This document shows positions 8,470 to 17,569 of a stretch of DNA of 64,000 nt, one piece after another. The stretch's first letter is position 1. Each line of letters starts with the position of its first letter. This DNA comes from a virus: the IMG/VR virus record IMGVR_UViG_3300034159_000051, positions 1 to 64,000 of that record; one strand, given 5' to 3'. The notes under the pieces were generated by a model, which saw only the letters and a program-made list of their open reading frames with translations, did no database searches and was not told the origin of the DNA. The position numbers were made by a program, and so were the translations under genes.

Positions 8470-8733
8470 ATGCGCAAACCTTCTGGCCTTATCCTTGAGA
8501 CGTCTCTCGACACTGGCAAGGTGCGCGAGATCGAATCGTTCATGTGCCACCATTGCAATCGGCACACGATCCTTTGGAAAGGCCAGAGGCCATCGGACAT
8601 CGGAGGCTTCTGCACAATCTGCGGGAGCCTCATTTGCAGCTCGTGCGTCGGCAAGGGCTGCGACCCGCTTGAAAAGAAAATCCAGCGCTGGGCCGATCAA
8701 GCTTACTTTCGCGCGCAAATGAAGGAGTGGTGA
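8470..8733 (+). CDS. Small zinc-ribbon protein
   Basis: 87 residues from the ATG at 8470, 4 nt after the previous stop. Four Cys pairs/positions suit one or two zinc sites: CHHC, CTIC, CSSC plus a later Cys, with nearby His. Small zinc-ribbon proteins of this sort occur in head operons of alphaproteobacterial phages; their role is unknown to me. GAAGGAG inside its 3' end serves the next gene. Confidence 0.7.
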   Translation: MRKPSGLILETSLDTGKVREIESFMCHHCNRHTILWKGQRPSDIGGFCTICGSLICSSCVGKGCDPLEKKIQRWADQAYFRAQMKEW

Positions 8734-8734
8734 T

Positions 8735-9286
8735 TTGGCTCTTGTCCCGCAACCCTTGCCATGGACCGTCACAGCCGGCCGAGAACTCGGCGACGGCAAT
8801 GGCAACGTCGTTCAATACACGACAGCCAACCTCGGGTTGATCTGCCTCGCCATTAATTCTCACGACCGCCTCACCGGTATTTTAGGGCGGGTCGAGACTT
8901 GGCTCCGAACAGATCCGGCGGAGCGCGCCGCGGAAGCGGATATCCTCGACCTTATTTCGAAGGCGACCGGGCGTCTCGGTTATGGCGTCCTCGCCTCTAA
9001 GATCGAAGACGCGCAGGAAGCGTCTCCGGAACTCGACCGGGCGCTCTCCGTCGAGCTTCAAATCCCGGAGGCCGCCTACACCTCCTCGATCGACGCGGCG
9101 CTTTCCCTGATCCCCGAAGGATGGTCCTTCGGCTTCACGAATAAGGAACAGGTCAATCCGTCGGCTGGCCAGCCGGCGCATTACGCCGCCGTTGAGCTGA
9201 AATCATCCGGCAAGACTTCCGCAGCGACGAGCCTTTCTCTCCCCCTCGCGATCTGTGCGGCGGCCCTGAAAACGCGAGAGCTTTGA
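8735..9286 (+). CDS. Phage ABA-sandwich-like protein
   Basis: 183 residues starting at TTG 8735, supported by GAAGGAG 7 nt upstream and the 1-nt gap from the previous stop. The C-terminal half (YTSSIDAALSLIPEGWSFGF ... LSLPLAICAAALKTREL) matches the pattern of small phage proteins annotated as ABA sandwich domain, which combine Asp-x-Ala-x-x-Leu-Val-Pro-Glu-Gly-Trp with a final Ala-rich helix. Function unknown. The N-terminal helix pair is an extra. Confidence 0.6.
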   Translation: MALVPQPLPWTVTAGRELGDGNGNVVQYTTANLGLICLAINSHDRLTGILGRVETWLRTDPAERAAEADILDLISKATGRLGYGVLASKIEDAQEASPELDRALSVELQIPEAAYTSSIDAALSLIPEGWSFGFTNKEQVNPSAGQPAHYAAVELKSSGKTSAATSLSLPLAICAAALKTREL

Positions 9287-9290
9287 TTCC

Positions 9291-9953
9291 ATGGCAAACA
9301 TGATTTTTGACCGGATCGCCGAGGCGTCGGCGACGACCGGGACGGGGAGCTTTGCGCTCGGCGGAGCCATATCCTCTGGGTATCGCTCTTTCCAGAGCAA
9401 GTTCTCCATCAATGACACGCCCCTTTATTTGGCGCAGGCCGTGGACGGCGTCGGCAACCCGACCGGACAGTGGGAGACCGGCAAGGGAACGCTAACAGCC
9501 TCGACGACGCTTGCGCGCACGGTCATCTTCGACAACTCCTTGAACAACACATCGGCGATCTCTTTCGCGGGCGGCAACCTGCAAATCTGGTGCGTACTGC
9601 CGGCGAACCTCTTCAAGATGATCCCGGGTTTCGCCGACTGCCCGATCTTTAACGCCAACCACACCTTCACGGCCGACGACGTGAATTGCCTGCTGCGCCA
9701 TACGGATGCGAACCCCTACACTTGGACGATCGACACCTACGCCAATACCAAAATTGGCAAGGGCAACGTCATCACCGGCAATTGCGAGAGCAGCGGGACG
9801 CTGACGATCGTCGCGCCGACCGGAGGGGACATCATCCGCCTCGACAGCACATCCGGCACCGGAAACCGAACGATCGGCGCATACGGCATGTTCACGCTGA
9901 TGAATTTGGACGGGGCCAATCTTTGGGGCATCACGGGAACCGGGGTTTCATGA
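9291..9953 (+). CDS. Fibre-like protein with shared N-terminal adapter domain
   Basis: 220 residues. Residues ~5-105 (RIAEASATTGTGSFALGGA, GYRSF, DTPLYLAQAVDGVGNPTGQWETGKGT) are a virion-attachment domain found at the N terminus of many phage fibres and repeated in the tailspike at 17696. The rest is a compact beta domain (TIVAPTGGDIIRLDSTSG). It ends by ATGA overlap with the beta-helix gene at 9950, implying a paired product. Likely a short fibre or an adapter for the next protein. Confidence 0.65.
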   Translation: MANMIFDRIAEASATTGTGSFALGGAISSGYRSFQSKFSINDTPLYLAQAVDGVGNPTGQWETGKGTLTASTTLARTVIFDNSLNNTSAISFAGGNLQIWCVLPANLFKMIPGFADCPIFNANHTFTADDVNCLLRHTDANPYTWTIDTYANTKIGKGNVITGNCESSGTLTIVAPTGGDIIRLDSTSGTGNRTIGAYGMFTLMNLDGANLWGITGTGVS

Positions 9954-12361
9954 CGATGAAGACTAAGACCATAAAATGGATAGTTTTTTCTTTATTGGTA
10001 AGCCTTTTTGTAACCGTCAGTTTTTCTCCAGGCGATAGCTTCGTCATCCCTGCTTATAGGCACGCCAGCACGGGGGCGGCCTCCATTCTCCCATCGCACA
10101 ACGACGCTTCGCTGAATTGGCAGAAAGCGGGGATGGCCGCCGTGGGCGGGATACCCTCTAGGACGACGGTTTGCGCGACCGTCAATCCGATAGGCGGCGG
10201 GTCCAGCGATTTCACCAATATTCAAAACGCGATCAACGCTTGCCCGGCCGGCCAAGTCGTCCAGCTCGGCTCCGGCGCATTTTCCGTCCAGATGAGCGAT
10301 TTGCCGATCAGGATTCCGACCGGCATCGTGCTGCGCGGAACGGGAAGCTGCACCGGTTCAAGCTCGCCCCATTGCGCGACGTCCATCACCGTTTCGGACG
10401 GCCTTCTTTTCTACGAAGGCGGGAATTGTGGAACGACGGCTCCAGGCTCTGCATGCTCAAACGGCGGGGCGTCCTTGATCGAGGTCACTCCGGCGGCGCC
10501 ATCGTATAATTATAGTTGGGCGCAGTGCGGAAATATCGGAGGACCGCATCAAACCGGAGATTCGTGCGGGGCCGTCTCCTTGGGCGCGGACGCCGCCAAA
10601 GGCGACACCACGATCCGGGTGTCGCAAACAAGCGGCCTTTCCGTCGGCGATTGGGTTTTGATCGACGAGGCTTCCGGCGCGGGCTGGGTCGCCGATCCCA
10701 TGAACGCCGTCACGGGATTTGGGAGCATATGGGCGGCTTCGGATTGGTTGAACTCTTCCGGCTCCCCGGCGACGGGGCGCGTTTCATGGCCGAAAGCCCA
10801 AAATCTCGGCTGGAACAACGGATGGGATTTCGGCGCTTCCGGGGATAATATTTACCCAACGACTCTGAATTCAGCTGGGTGCCAATACTCCTATTGCGAC
10901 AGAGTCACCAATGAGATGCACAAAATCTCAGCAATCGGCGGCGGCTCTTGTCCCGGCGCAGGCTGCACCGTAACATTCGATTCGCCGCTCACCATCGCAT
11001 ACAGGCAAAGTGGGAGCCACAACGCCCAGATTTACAGAGGCCCCTATCTTAACCAAGCCGGCAGCGGATCGCCTGTCGCCTTGATTGAAAATGCGGGCGT
11101 GGAGAACCTTTCGCTTCTCAGGGCTCCGAACGGCGGCATACGGATTCAGTTCTGCGTTTACTGTTGGGTGAAAAACGTCGAAGTCGGCAATTGGTACAAC
11201 GGCGGGATATCGATTGATTACTCGGCCCGAGTCGAGATCAACGCGGTTTACATCCATCATTGCTGGCATTCAGTGAACAGCGGCGGAGAATACCCGATAG
11301 CGCTGGATCAAGCCTCGACAGAAATCTTGATCACGAACAGCATCATCAACTTCGCTGGCAAGGGCATGGTCGCCAGGGCTGGCGGAGCCGGGTCGGTCGT
11401 TTCCTACAATTACGTCGATGACACCATGTACGACCAGCTTTCCGGAATCGGAAATTATTGGGTCGACATGGGCGTGAACGCCAGCCATTTCGCCGGTCCT
11501 CATCATGTCCTTTTCGAGGGAAACTGGGGAAACAACCTCGACAGCGACAACACCCACGGCAACGCCGTCTATATAACTTTCTTCAGGAACCACAGCACGG
11601 CGCTGAGAACCGCCTTTAACGATCCGAGCATCCCAGGTACGCCCCTTGTCGATGATTACGGCGGGACCGGCTACAGCAGCGGGAATAACGCCGTCGGCGG
11701 GATCTCAGGAACCACGCTCACGCTCTCGTCTGTTTCCGGCGCGATCTATGTCGGGTCGTATTTGACCGGGTACACGTCCGGCGTCACGGCCGGGACGCAT
11801 GTGACGGCGCAGCTCAGCGGAACGCCGAACGGCCCTGGAACCTACACCGTCACGCCAAGCCAAACGGTGGCCGGCGGAACGTCCTTCTACCTATATAATC
11901 CTGTTACCCCAGGCCCGCTTCGCGCGGTCGGGCCAATGTCTTATAATTACTGGTTCGCCGTCGTCGGCAACGTCCTTGGCGAAGCCGGGAAGACAACGGC
12001 GGCGAACGGGTGGACCTATCAAGGGGATTGGAGCGGCAAGCGAATCTTCATGCTCGGCTGGAACACCGGGCCTGGAGGCCAAGATCCCTACCTGAACGGG
12101 GTTTCCGGGTCTTATATCTACATCTCCGGGAACTATGATTACGTGAACGCCGGCGTCACCTGGGCCGACGCGAACCATACCTTGCCGAATTCCTACTATC
12201 TGAGCAGCGCTCCGTCGTTCTTCACCGGCGGTTCCTGCACATACTCCTGGCCGTGGGTCACTCCGACCGGGTCGCCGCAGATTCAGCAGAACAGTTGCAG
12301 CGGGTCCGGCCTCCCGGCGCTGGCGCGCTGGAATGCGGGCACGCCGTTCGTTCATCCGTAA
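9950..12361 (+). CDS. Beta-helix protein with hydrophobic N terminus (pectate-lyase-like)
   Basis: 803 residues. ATG 9950 overlaps the previous stop (ATGA). Residues ~8-26 (TIKWIVFSLLVSLFVTV) form a signal or anchor helix after a Lys-rich start, unusual for a virion protein. The core resembles right-handed beta-helix enzymes or tailspikes: GIVLRGTGSC, LIENAGVENLSLL, successive short strands, ITNSIINFAGKGMV. Residues ~580-650 hold the dispersed Thr/Gly module (copy 2). Polysaccharide cleavage is plausible but no catalytic residues could be fixed. Several Cys residues suggest disulfides, consistent with export. Confidence 0.7.
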   Translation: MTMKTKTIKWIVFSLLVSLFVTVSFSPGDSFVIPAYRHASTGAASILPSHNDASLNWQKAGMAAVGGIPSRTTVCATVNPIGGGSSDFTNIQNAINACPAGQVVQLGSGAFSVQMSDLPIRIPTGIVLRGTGSCTGSSSPHCATSITVSDGLLFYEGGNCGTTAPGSACSNGGASLIEVTPAAPSYNYSWAQCGNIGGPHQTGDSCGAVSLGADAAKGDTTIRVSQTSGLSVGDWVLIDEASGAGWVADPMNAVTGFGSIWAASDWLNSSGSPATGRVSWPKAQNLGWNNGWDFGASGDNIYPTTLNSAGCQYSYCDRVTNEMHKISAIGGGSCPGAGCTVTFDSPLTIAYRQSGSHNAQIYRGPYLNQAGSGSPVALIENAGVENLSLLRAPNGGIRIQFCVYCWVKNVEVGNWYNGGISIDYSARVEINAVYIHHCWHSVNSGGEYPIALDQASTEILITNSIINFAGKGMVARAGGAGSVVSYNYVDDTMYDQLSGIGNYWVDMGVNASHFAGPHHVLFEGNWGNNLDSDNTHGNAVYITFFRNHSTALRTAFNDPSIPGTPLVDDYGGTGYSSGNNAVGGISGTTLTLSSVSGAIYVGSYLTGYTSGVTAGTHVTAQLSGTPNGPGTYTVTPSQTVAGGTSFYLYNPVTPGPLRAVGPMSYNYWFAVVGNVLGEAGKTTAANGWTYQGDWSGKRIFMLGWNTGPGGQDPYLNGVSGSYIYISGNYDYVNAGVTWADANHTLPNSYYLSSAPSFFTGGSCTYSWPWVTPTGSPQIQQNSCSGSGLPALARWNAGTPFVHP
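11697..11900 (+). repeat. Thr/Gly-rich beta module, copy 2 (in beta-helix protein)
   Basis: Begins GISGTTLTLSSVSG, ends near GPGTYTVTPSQTVAGG. Sits between the beta-helix core and the C-terminal part. Confidence 0.75.
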
Positions 12362-12388
12362 ACCTCTCAAACCGGGAGCGCTCGCGCC

Positions 12389-13156
12389 ATGGCAATCGGA
12401 ATCTCGCTTCTTCTATCCGAGTTCGCCAGCGCGGGCGGCGGGAACTTCACCACAAGTTCGGTCACGCCGCCGAATAATTGCCTCCTTGTCGTCGTCATCC
12501 ATGCGATGGCCGACATCACGACGCAAACCGTGGCGGGCGTCACCTTGTCGGATAGCACAACCCTGACCTGGACAAAGCGAACCTCGGCCAGCGCCTTTTG
12601 CACGGGGGCGTCAGGCTACCAAACCGGCCTTGTTGTTTTCACGGCCCCCGTTACGACAGGGGCGAGCACGGTTCTTTCAATCGGCGGGTTCCAGACCGCG
12701 TCGAACGTCTGGTACACGGCGATCTACGCCATCACGGGACACAACACAGGAACGCCGGTCGGGGCGATGGCTATCAACAACAACAACACCTCGCTGACGC
12801 CGTCTTTCAGCCTATCGGCGTCCCCGGCGTCGTCCTCGCTTGTCATGTCGTTCACGAGCACGGTCGTTTCCAGCGGCACGACAGGCGTCACGCAAGGGTC
12901 CGGGTTCACGCTTGGGTATACTCTCGGGGCGTCCGGCTTTATGGCGGCCGGCGGGCAGTATCGAACAGGGACGACGTCTGCAACGATCGCCTGGGCCGGG
13001 ATCGATGACGGCGACTCCGGAATCTGGGGCGGCACAAATAGCGTTCAAACCGGCATTGAGTTCCTTGAGGCCGGCGGCGGCGAAGTCGTCACTATGGATA
13101 AATGGTGGCAGGCCCCGGCGTACCTCAAACCCAAAAACCAGATTGTAGGCTACTGA
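12389..13156 (+). CDS. Virion beta-sandwich protein ending in a KW repeat
   Basis: 255 residues, mostly beta structure rich in Thr, Ser and Gly, of a type seen in phage capsid or tail surface proteins. Its last ~20 residues (MDKWWQAPAYLKPK) match the final half-repeat of the next protein, so the two may share an assembly or anchoring motif. No catalytic motif. One base separates it from the repeat protein gene. Confidence 0.65.
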   Translation: MAIGISLLLSEFASAGGGNFTTSSVTPPNNCLLVVVIHAMADITTQTVAGVTLSDSTTLTWTKRTSASAFCTGASGYQTGLVVFTAPVTTGASTVLSIGGFQTASNVWYTAIYAITGHNTGTPVGAMAINNNNTSLTPSFSLSASPASSSLVMSFTSTVVSSGTTGVTQGSGFTLGYTLGASGFMAAGGQYRTGTTSATIAWAGIDDGDSGIWGGTNSVQTGIEFLEAGGGEVVTMDKWWQAPAYLKPKNQIVGY

Positions 13157-13157
13157 A

Positions 13158-14879
13158 ATGGCGCGCATCCTTTACCAGTCCGTTCAGCAGCCCGTTCCCG
13201 TCGTCGCGCCTGCTCCACCGCCGCCTCCATCCGCATGGGCGCAACCGACCTATCTCCAAATTCCCCCGGCCAAGAAACGGGGGATGTCCCAGGCCATACA
13301 GACGTCCGGCGCCTTCGTCAAAGCCGATCCGTTCCCAGGTTTTCTATACGCCGACAGGTGGTTTCGTGAATTATCTTTGCCGGTTCGGTTTAAGAAGGGG
13401 CTTTCGGCGCGGCATCAGCAGACAGCCTTCCACGTCAATTTTCTATCCTACGTCAAAGGGTCATGGGGCATCGCAGGAAGCCCCGTCGCTTCTCCGAGCC
13501 TTACGGAGTCCGATCCGGTTTTTGTCGACAGATGGCACCGCGAGTTTTCATTGCCGGTGCGAAAATCGCCAAGCCTGAGAACGGGCGCGCAGCAAGCCGT
13601 GGCGTTTGTCCAGGCCTCGCCGTTCAAGGAGACGGTTTCGTTCGACCGCTGGGCGACGCCGTTCGCTGAGCCGAGGCGCTACAAGAAGCGGCTTCCGACT
13701 GAAGCGCAACAAGCGACGGCTTTTGTCTGCCCATCGCTGACGATCGAGATCGTTACACTCGACAAATGGCGCCGGGATTTTTCGGAGCCGGTGCGATTCG
13801 AGCCCAGCATCAGGACGGCCTCTCAGCAAGCACTCTCCTTCTCAAAGGCCGAGCCGTTCGCCGAGACGGTTTCCCTGGACCGCTGGTCCGCTCCCCTTAG
13901 CGAACCGGTTCGGACCGAGCCCAGGCTCCACCCTGGCGCGCAACAAGCGGCGATCTTCTCCTATAAGCCGCCATCAACCGAAGTCGTCTACGCTGAAAAA
14001 TGGTTTCGCGAGCTTTCCATCCCGGTCCGCTACGAGCCGGGCCTTGAGACGGCGGCGCAGCAGGCGGCCGCCTTCTCAAAGGCGGCTCCCTTTGCGGAAT
14101 CGGTCACGCTCGATCGCTGGCGGCTTCCATTAGCTCAGCCTCGGACCCGGCCGTCCCTTGGCGCGGCCTTGAACCCGTTCCACACTTGGAATCCATTTGC
14201 GGCCGAAACCATCCCGCCCGAAACCATCAGTCCGGACAAGTGGTTCGCCCCGCTCAGCGAGTTTGTGCGTCTCGACCGGCTTTTGACTGCGCAGCAGCAG
14301 GCCCTCGCCTTGGTCAAGGGAGCGCCGTTCCCCGAAAGCGTTTCGCTCGATCGCTGGATGGTCCCGCTCTCAGGTCCGGTTCTGTTCAAGCCGGATCTCT
14401 TGACCGGGTCGAATCCGTTCTCGGCGTGGAGCGCCTACGTTCAGGCCCCCGTTGAGGCGATCTTTTCCGACAAGTGGTTCAAAGCGCTTTCCGAGCCTGT
14501 TCGGGTCCGCTCATCCGCAACCTCGAAAGCTGTCTCCGGCGGGTCGTTCAACCCCGCGTCATTGCCGAACGTGGTCATCATGGCGGCGTGGTTCGCCTCC
14601 TTGTCTGAGCCGGTGCGGTTCAAACCCGGCTTGGAGCCGGCGTCTCACCCGGCTTTCGCATTGGCCCAGGCCGCGCCGTTCGGAGAGGAGATCAACCTCG
14701 ATAAGTGGTTCAGGTCTTTGAGCGAGCCGGCGGCGTACCTCAAGAGGGTTCCATTTTTTGACTGGAACGTCTTCCTGACTGTGGTTCGCCAGCAGACCAT
14801 AACGGAAATCGGCAACTACTATATCGCCACCGCGCCGCGCCGATCGTTCGGCGTAAGCAGCCCACGGAAAAACGCATAA
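13158..14879 (+). CDS. Repeat protein with twelve ~40-residue KW/RW repeats
   Basis: 573 residues composed of twelve repeats with consensus D-[KR]-W-F-x-x-L-S-E-P-V-R-x-x-P-x-L, then a segment ending QQAxAFSKAxPFAE. Repeat cores begin at RWFRELSLPVR, RWHREFSLPVR, RWATPFAEPRR, KWRRDFSEPVR, RWSAPLSEPVR, KWFRELSIPVR, RWRLPLAQPR, KWFAPLSEFVR, RWMVPLSGPV, KWFKALSEPVR, AWFASLSEPVR and KWFRSLSEPAA. Every repeat is diverged, so this is an old array and not a recent expansion. Similar W-x-x-P-L-S-E-P-V-R proteins occur in phage head modules; function unknown. Probably a surface or fibre-linking virion protein. Confidence 0.75.
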   Translation: MARILYQSVQQPVPVVAPAPPPPPSAWAQPTYLQIPPAKKRGMSQAIQTSGAFVKADPFPGFLYADRWFRELSLPVRFKKGLSARHQQTAFHVNFLSYVKGSWGIAGSPVASPSLTESDPVFVDRWHREFSLPVRKSPSLRTGAQQAVAFVQASPFKETVSFDRWATPFAEPRRYKKRLPTEAQQATAFVCPSLTIEIVTLDKWRRDFSEPVRFEPSIRTASQQALSFSKAEPFAETVSLDRWSAPLSEPVRTEPRLHPGAQQAAIFSYKPPSTEVVYAEKWFRELSIPVRYEPGLETAAQQAAAFSKAAPFAESVTLDRWRLPLAQPRTRPSLGAALNPFHTWNPFAAETIPPETISPDKWFAPLSEFVRLDRLLTAQQQALALVKGAPFPESVSLDRWMVPLSGPVLFKPDLLTGSNPFSAWSAYVQAPVEAIFSDKWFKALSEPVRVRSSATSKAVSGGSFNPASLPNVVIMAAWFASLSEPVRFKPGLEPASHPAFALAQAAPFGEEINLDKWFRSLSEPAAYLKRVPFFDWNVFLTVVRQQTITEIGNYYIATAPRRSFGVSSPRKNA

Positions 14880-15214
14880 TGGCTCAGATCCCCGATCTTG
14901 TTCCGCCGATTGACGCCAATGAGAAGGCTTATGTCGCATTCGATTTTTCGCCGGAGATGACATCAGGAACGATCATCACCTCGGCCACGGTGACGTGCCT
15001 TTCCGTTCTGGGCGTCGATCCGACGCCCGAACTTCGACTCCTTGATTACGCGGCCATCGCTCCATCCCCATCTGGAACGCAAAGGCAGGCCGTCCGCCAG
15101 CTGATCGGCGAGATGGTTGGCGGGGAGCGATACCGCATTCAATGTCTTGCGCAAATCAGCGACGGGCAAATCTTCAACATCGACACGCATGTCGATTGCA
15201 ACGCGGTGAGATAA
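14879..15214 (+). CDS. Possible fibre-tail adaptor (small beta protein)
   Basis: 111 residues, ATG overlapping the previous TAA by one base. The order of strands (YVAFDFSPEM, GTIITSATVTCLS, GGERYRIQCLA, IDTHVDC) resembles short Ig-like phage proteins named fibre-tail adaptors, which pair an SxTW/SATV strand with a final strand of dipeptide-alternating residues. Identification is by pattern only. Confidence 0.55.
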   Translation: MAQIPDLVPPIDANEKAYVAFDFSPEMTSGTIITSATVTCLSVLGVDPTPELRLLDYAAIAPSPSGTQRQAVRQLIGEMVGGERYRIQCLAQISDGQIFNIDTHVDCNAVR

Positions 15215-15643
15215 ATGGGCGCGGTCGCGACATTCAACTACGAATTATGGTTCGCGCGTTACCCGGCGTTCTCCAACGTTTCGCAGGTTCAAGCGCAGCT
15301 TTGTTGGAACGAGGCCACAATCTACCATCGCAATGATGGGGGCGGCCCCGTGCAAGACCCCGCTATGCAGGCGGCGCTCCTGAACATGTTGACAGCCCAT
15401 ATCGCCTTTCTGTCCTACGGAACGGCGGACAGCCCGGCCTCGGCGTCACAGGGCCTCGTAGGACGCATATCAAGCGCGTCGCAGGGGTCGGTTTCCGTCT
15501 CCGTTGATCTGCAAGGCGTAGCGTCAAGCGCCTACAGCGCCAACCTCACGCAAACCCGCTACGGTCTTGATTATCTGGCGGCGACGGCTCCTTACCGCCT
15601 GATGCATTATCGGCCGGGACGCGGGCGCCGCGTTCCTTGGTAG
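15215..15643 (+). CDS. DUF4054 head-tail adaptor
   Basis: 142 residues. Matches DUF4054: F-x-x-x-Y-P-A-F near the start (WFARYPAFSNV), a helix with AALLNMLTAHIAFLSYG, then SSASQGSVSVSVDLQG and the aromatic end QTRYGLDYLAATAPYR. These proteins form the first ring below the portal. The gene immediately follows the adaptor at 14879 with no gap. In simpler relatives it lies close to the capsid gene; here ~8 kb of fibre-like genes lie between. Confidence 0.8.
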   Translation: MGAVATFNYELWFARYPAFSNVSQVQAQLCWNEATIYHRNDGGGPVQDPAMQAALLNMLTAHIAFLSYGTADSPASASQGLVGRISSASQGSVSVSVDLQGVASSAYSANLTQTRYGLDYLAATAPYRLMHYRPGRGRRVPW

Positions 15644-15683
15644 TGTAAGTAAGTTTATGGCGGCTTTTTACAAAGGAAACCTG

Positions 15684-16043
15684 ATGCCCCTTACCCAACT
15701 TCCAGAGTCTGGCGGAGACCTTTCCTCTGTTACGGATGTAATAGAGATCCAGAAAAATACGCTACAAGCAATCCGGGAGCTATCCGATTCGATGCTCTAT
15801 TTTGCATCGGCATTGCTGGAGAAATTGCCGATGCTGGATCAAAACGACAGGGCGCAAGTGAATGTCATGGCCGGCACGCTCACGACGCTTGGGACGATCA
15901 CGACAGTAACGACATTAGCGACGCTCACGTCGGCCACAAACCTAGTGAACCTGAATAATTTCGCAGGCGGCAATACAGCGCTGCTCCCCTATCAATTCGG
16001 TGCAGGCGCCTTCCACCTGTATAACAACATCGCGGTGAGCTAG
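15684..16043 (+). CDS. Small virion-associated protein of unknown function
   Basis: 119 residues from ATG 15684, preferred over the one 27 nt upstream because AAAGGAAA lies just before it. A helical N-terminal half (VIEIQKNTLQAIRELSDSM) is followed by a Thr/Leu-rich repeat-like stretch (TLTTLGTITTVTTLATLTS). The pattern is typical of small phage proteins next to fibre genes. It ends 3 nt before the propeller-like gene. Confidence 0.6.
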   Translation: MPLTQLPESGGDLSSVTDVIEIQKNTLQAIRELSDSMLYFASALLEKLPMLDQNDRAQVNVMAGTLTTLGTITTVTTLATLTSATNLVNLNNFAGGNTALLPYQFGAGAFHLYNNIAVS

Positions 16044-16046
16044 ACC

Positions 16047-17504
16047 ATGACCACGCAATTCAATCTGAGGAAGCTCCTGCACCGCAAGGCATGGGAGATG
16101 TGCACGCCCTCCATCTCGGCGCTCGCGCCAGTCAACACGGCGGCCGGGTCATTTGTAACGGGCGACAAGTTTGATCTGATCCCGCATTCGCTGGTCTATT
16201 TCGTCCAGGCTGCATCTGCTATCTACCGCTATGATGGCGATCAGGACGCGTGGCTCCAACTGCCGAACAGCGGCATCGCAGGCATTTTCGCCGCCGGCGC
16301 GTGTGGTGAGTTTCGCGCGCTCGGCGCAATGGGCGGCATTTTCACACAGACTGCGACGGGAGGCGGCGCGTCCACGATTAACACAGACAAAACCATAGCC
16401 AAGAACTTGGCGGGTTGCCGCATCCGCGCCGTGGCTGGCCTTGGCGTTGGGTTTGATGGGCTGGTCGTCAGCAACACGATCGGCGCGAACTCGGTCATTA
16501 CGACAAGCGCCGGCACCTTCAACAATACTACGCAGTTCCAGGTGTTCTCCGGTTCTCTCTGGTTCATGAACGCCGGGACATCAGCGGTCGGCTTCGCTGT
16601 TTACGATCGCGCGACCAACACATGGACGGCCCGCAGCGTGTCAGGCCTTCCGACCGCATGGGGCACAGACGCCGCCTTGGTTGGCACGATGAACCCGGCG
16701 ACGCCCATTTATACGGGTCAAAGCACGGGCTCAAATACATCCACGACGCTGAACAACACCGGAAAGTCGTGGGGTTCGAACATGTGGGCGAACTCCCAGG
16801 TTCGCATCACCGGCGGAACCGGCTCCGGGCAGATTCGCGCGATCGCCTCTAACACTGGGACGGCGCTGACCGTCTCTGTCGCCTGGACGATTACACCTGA
16901 TGCGACATCAACCTATGCGATCGAAGCGAACGAAGATTACCTGTATCTTATGGGAAATAACACAGGCACGCTCTATCGGTTCGGCGTGACCGGCAACGCA
17001 TGGTCCACTCTAGCCCCTGGCGTCGCCCGTGCGGCGGCGATGGGCGCAGGCGGCACAGCTTCGCATATAGTTTCAGTGGCGGGCTGGAATAATGAAACCC
17101 AGGTCGCAACCGGCTTCACTGGCCTTTACAAGCAGAATGGGCGCTACATCTTCTCGTTTCGCGGCGGCGGGTCCGCCGCCCTCGACGCCTATGACATTGC
17201 GGCGAATGCCTGGGTCAGCACCATTCCATATGGAAACCAGTTCGAAACGTTCACGACTGGCAGTTGCTATTGTGACGATGGCGCCAACATCTACATCCAA
17301 AAGGAGGCAACCGGGCGGATTTTTAAATTTGACACGGTTGATTGGGATTTGGAGGCGTTCACAGCTAACCCAGGCGTGCAAGGCGCCACCGTTGCGGGCC
17401 AGAAGATGTTCTTGCTCCCTTACACCGACGGCGCAACTAAGATTCCATTTATCTACACACAAGCCCACACACAGAACACCTTGTACAGGACGATGGTGAT
17501 CTAA
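16047..17504 (+). CDS. Kelch-like beta-propeller virion protein
   Basis: 485 residues with repeated propeller-like blades: YRYDGDQDAWLQLPN, FAVYDRATNTWTARSV, LYRFGVTGNAWSTLAP, LDAYDIAANAWVSTIP, IFKFDTVDWDLEAF. Each carries the aromatic/Gly spacing of Kelch blades (x-Y-D-x-x-x-N-x-W). Residues ~230-285 hold a small inserted beta domain with GSGQIRAIASNTGT. No signal peptide. Likely a capsid- or neck-attached surface protein that binds a ligand; the call rests on the blade pattern. Confidence 0.65.
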   Translation: MTTQFNLRKLLHRKAWEMCTPSISALAPVNTAAGSFVTGDKFDLIPHSLVYFVQAASAIYRYDGDQDAWLQLPNSGIAGIFAAGACGEFRALGAMGGIFTQTATGGGASTINTDKTIAKNLAGCRIRAVAGLGVGFDGLVVSNTIGANSVITTSAGTFNNTTQFQVFSGSLWFMNAGTSAVGFAVYDRATNTWTARSVSGLPTAWGTDAALVGTMNPATPIYTGQSTGSNTSTTLNNTGKSWGSNMWANSQVRITGGTGSGQIRAIASNTGTALTVSVAWTITPDATSTYAIEANEDYLYLMGNNTGTLYRFGVTGNAWSTLAPGVARAAAMGAGGTASHIVSVAGWNNETQVATGFTGLYKQNGRYIFSFRGGGSAALDAYDIAANAWVSTIPYGNQFETFTTGSCYCDDGANIYIQKEATGRIFKFDTVDWDLEAFTANPGVQGATVAGQKMFLLPYTDGATKIPFIYTQAHTQNTLYRTMVI

Positions 17505-17525
17505 ATTCTTAGGTCTCCGAAGAAG

Positions 17526-17560
17526 CTTAAAAAGAACGGCGCGCAGAGGACTGCGCGCCG
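17526..17560 (-). terminator. Leftward-facing terminator inside the rightward operon
   Basis: A perfect 9-bp stem GGCGCGCAG/CTGCGCGCC with a 4-nt loop. The T run (GTTCTTTTTAAG) exists only when read leftward; rightward the hairpin is followed by GACGCCTAAA. It would stop antisense transcription entering the propeller gene. Confidence 0.6.
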
Positions 17561-17569
17561 ACGCCTAAA

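Noticed and set aside
9686-9949. 88-codon N-terminal extension of the beta-helix gene
   Set aside because: It overlaps gene 9291 completely and is His/Arg-rich. ATG 9950 has the ATGA junction and starts a membrane-type helix.
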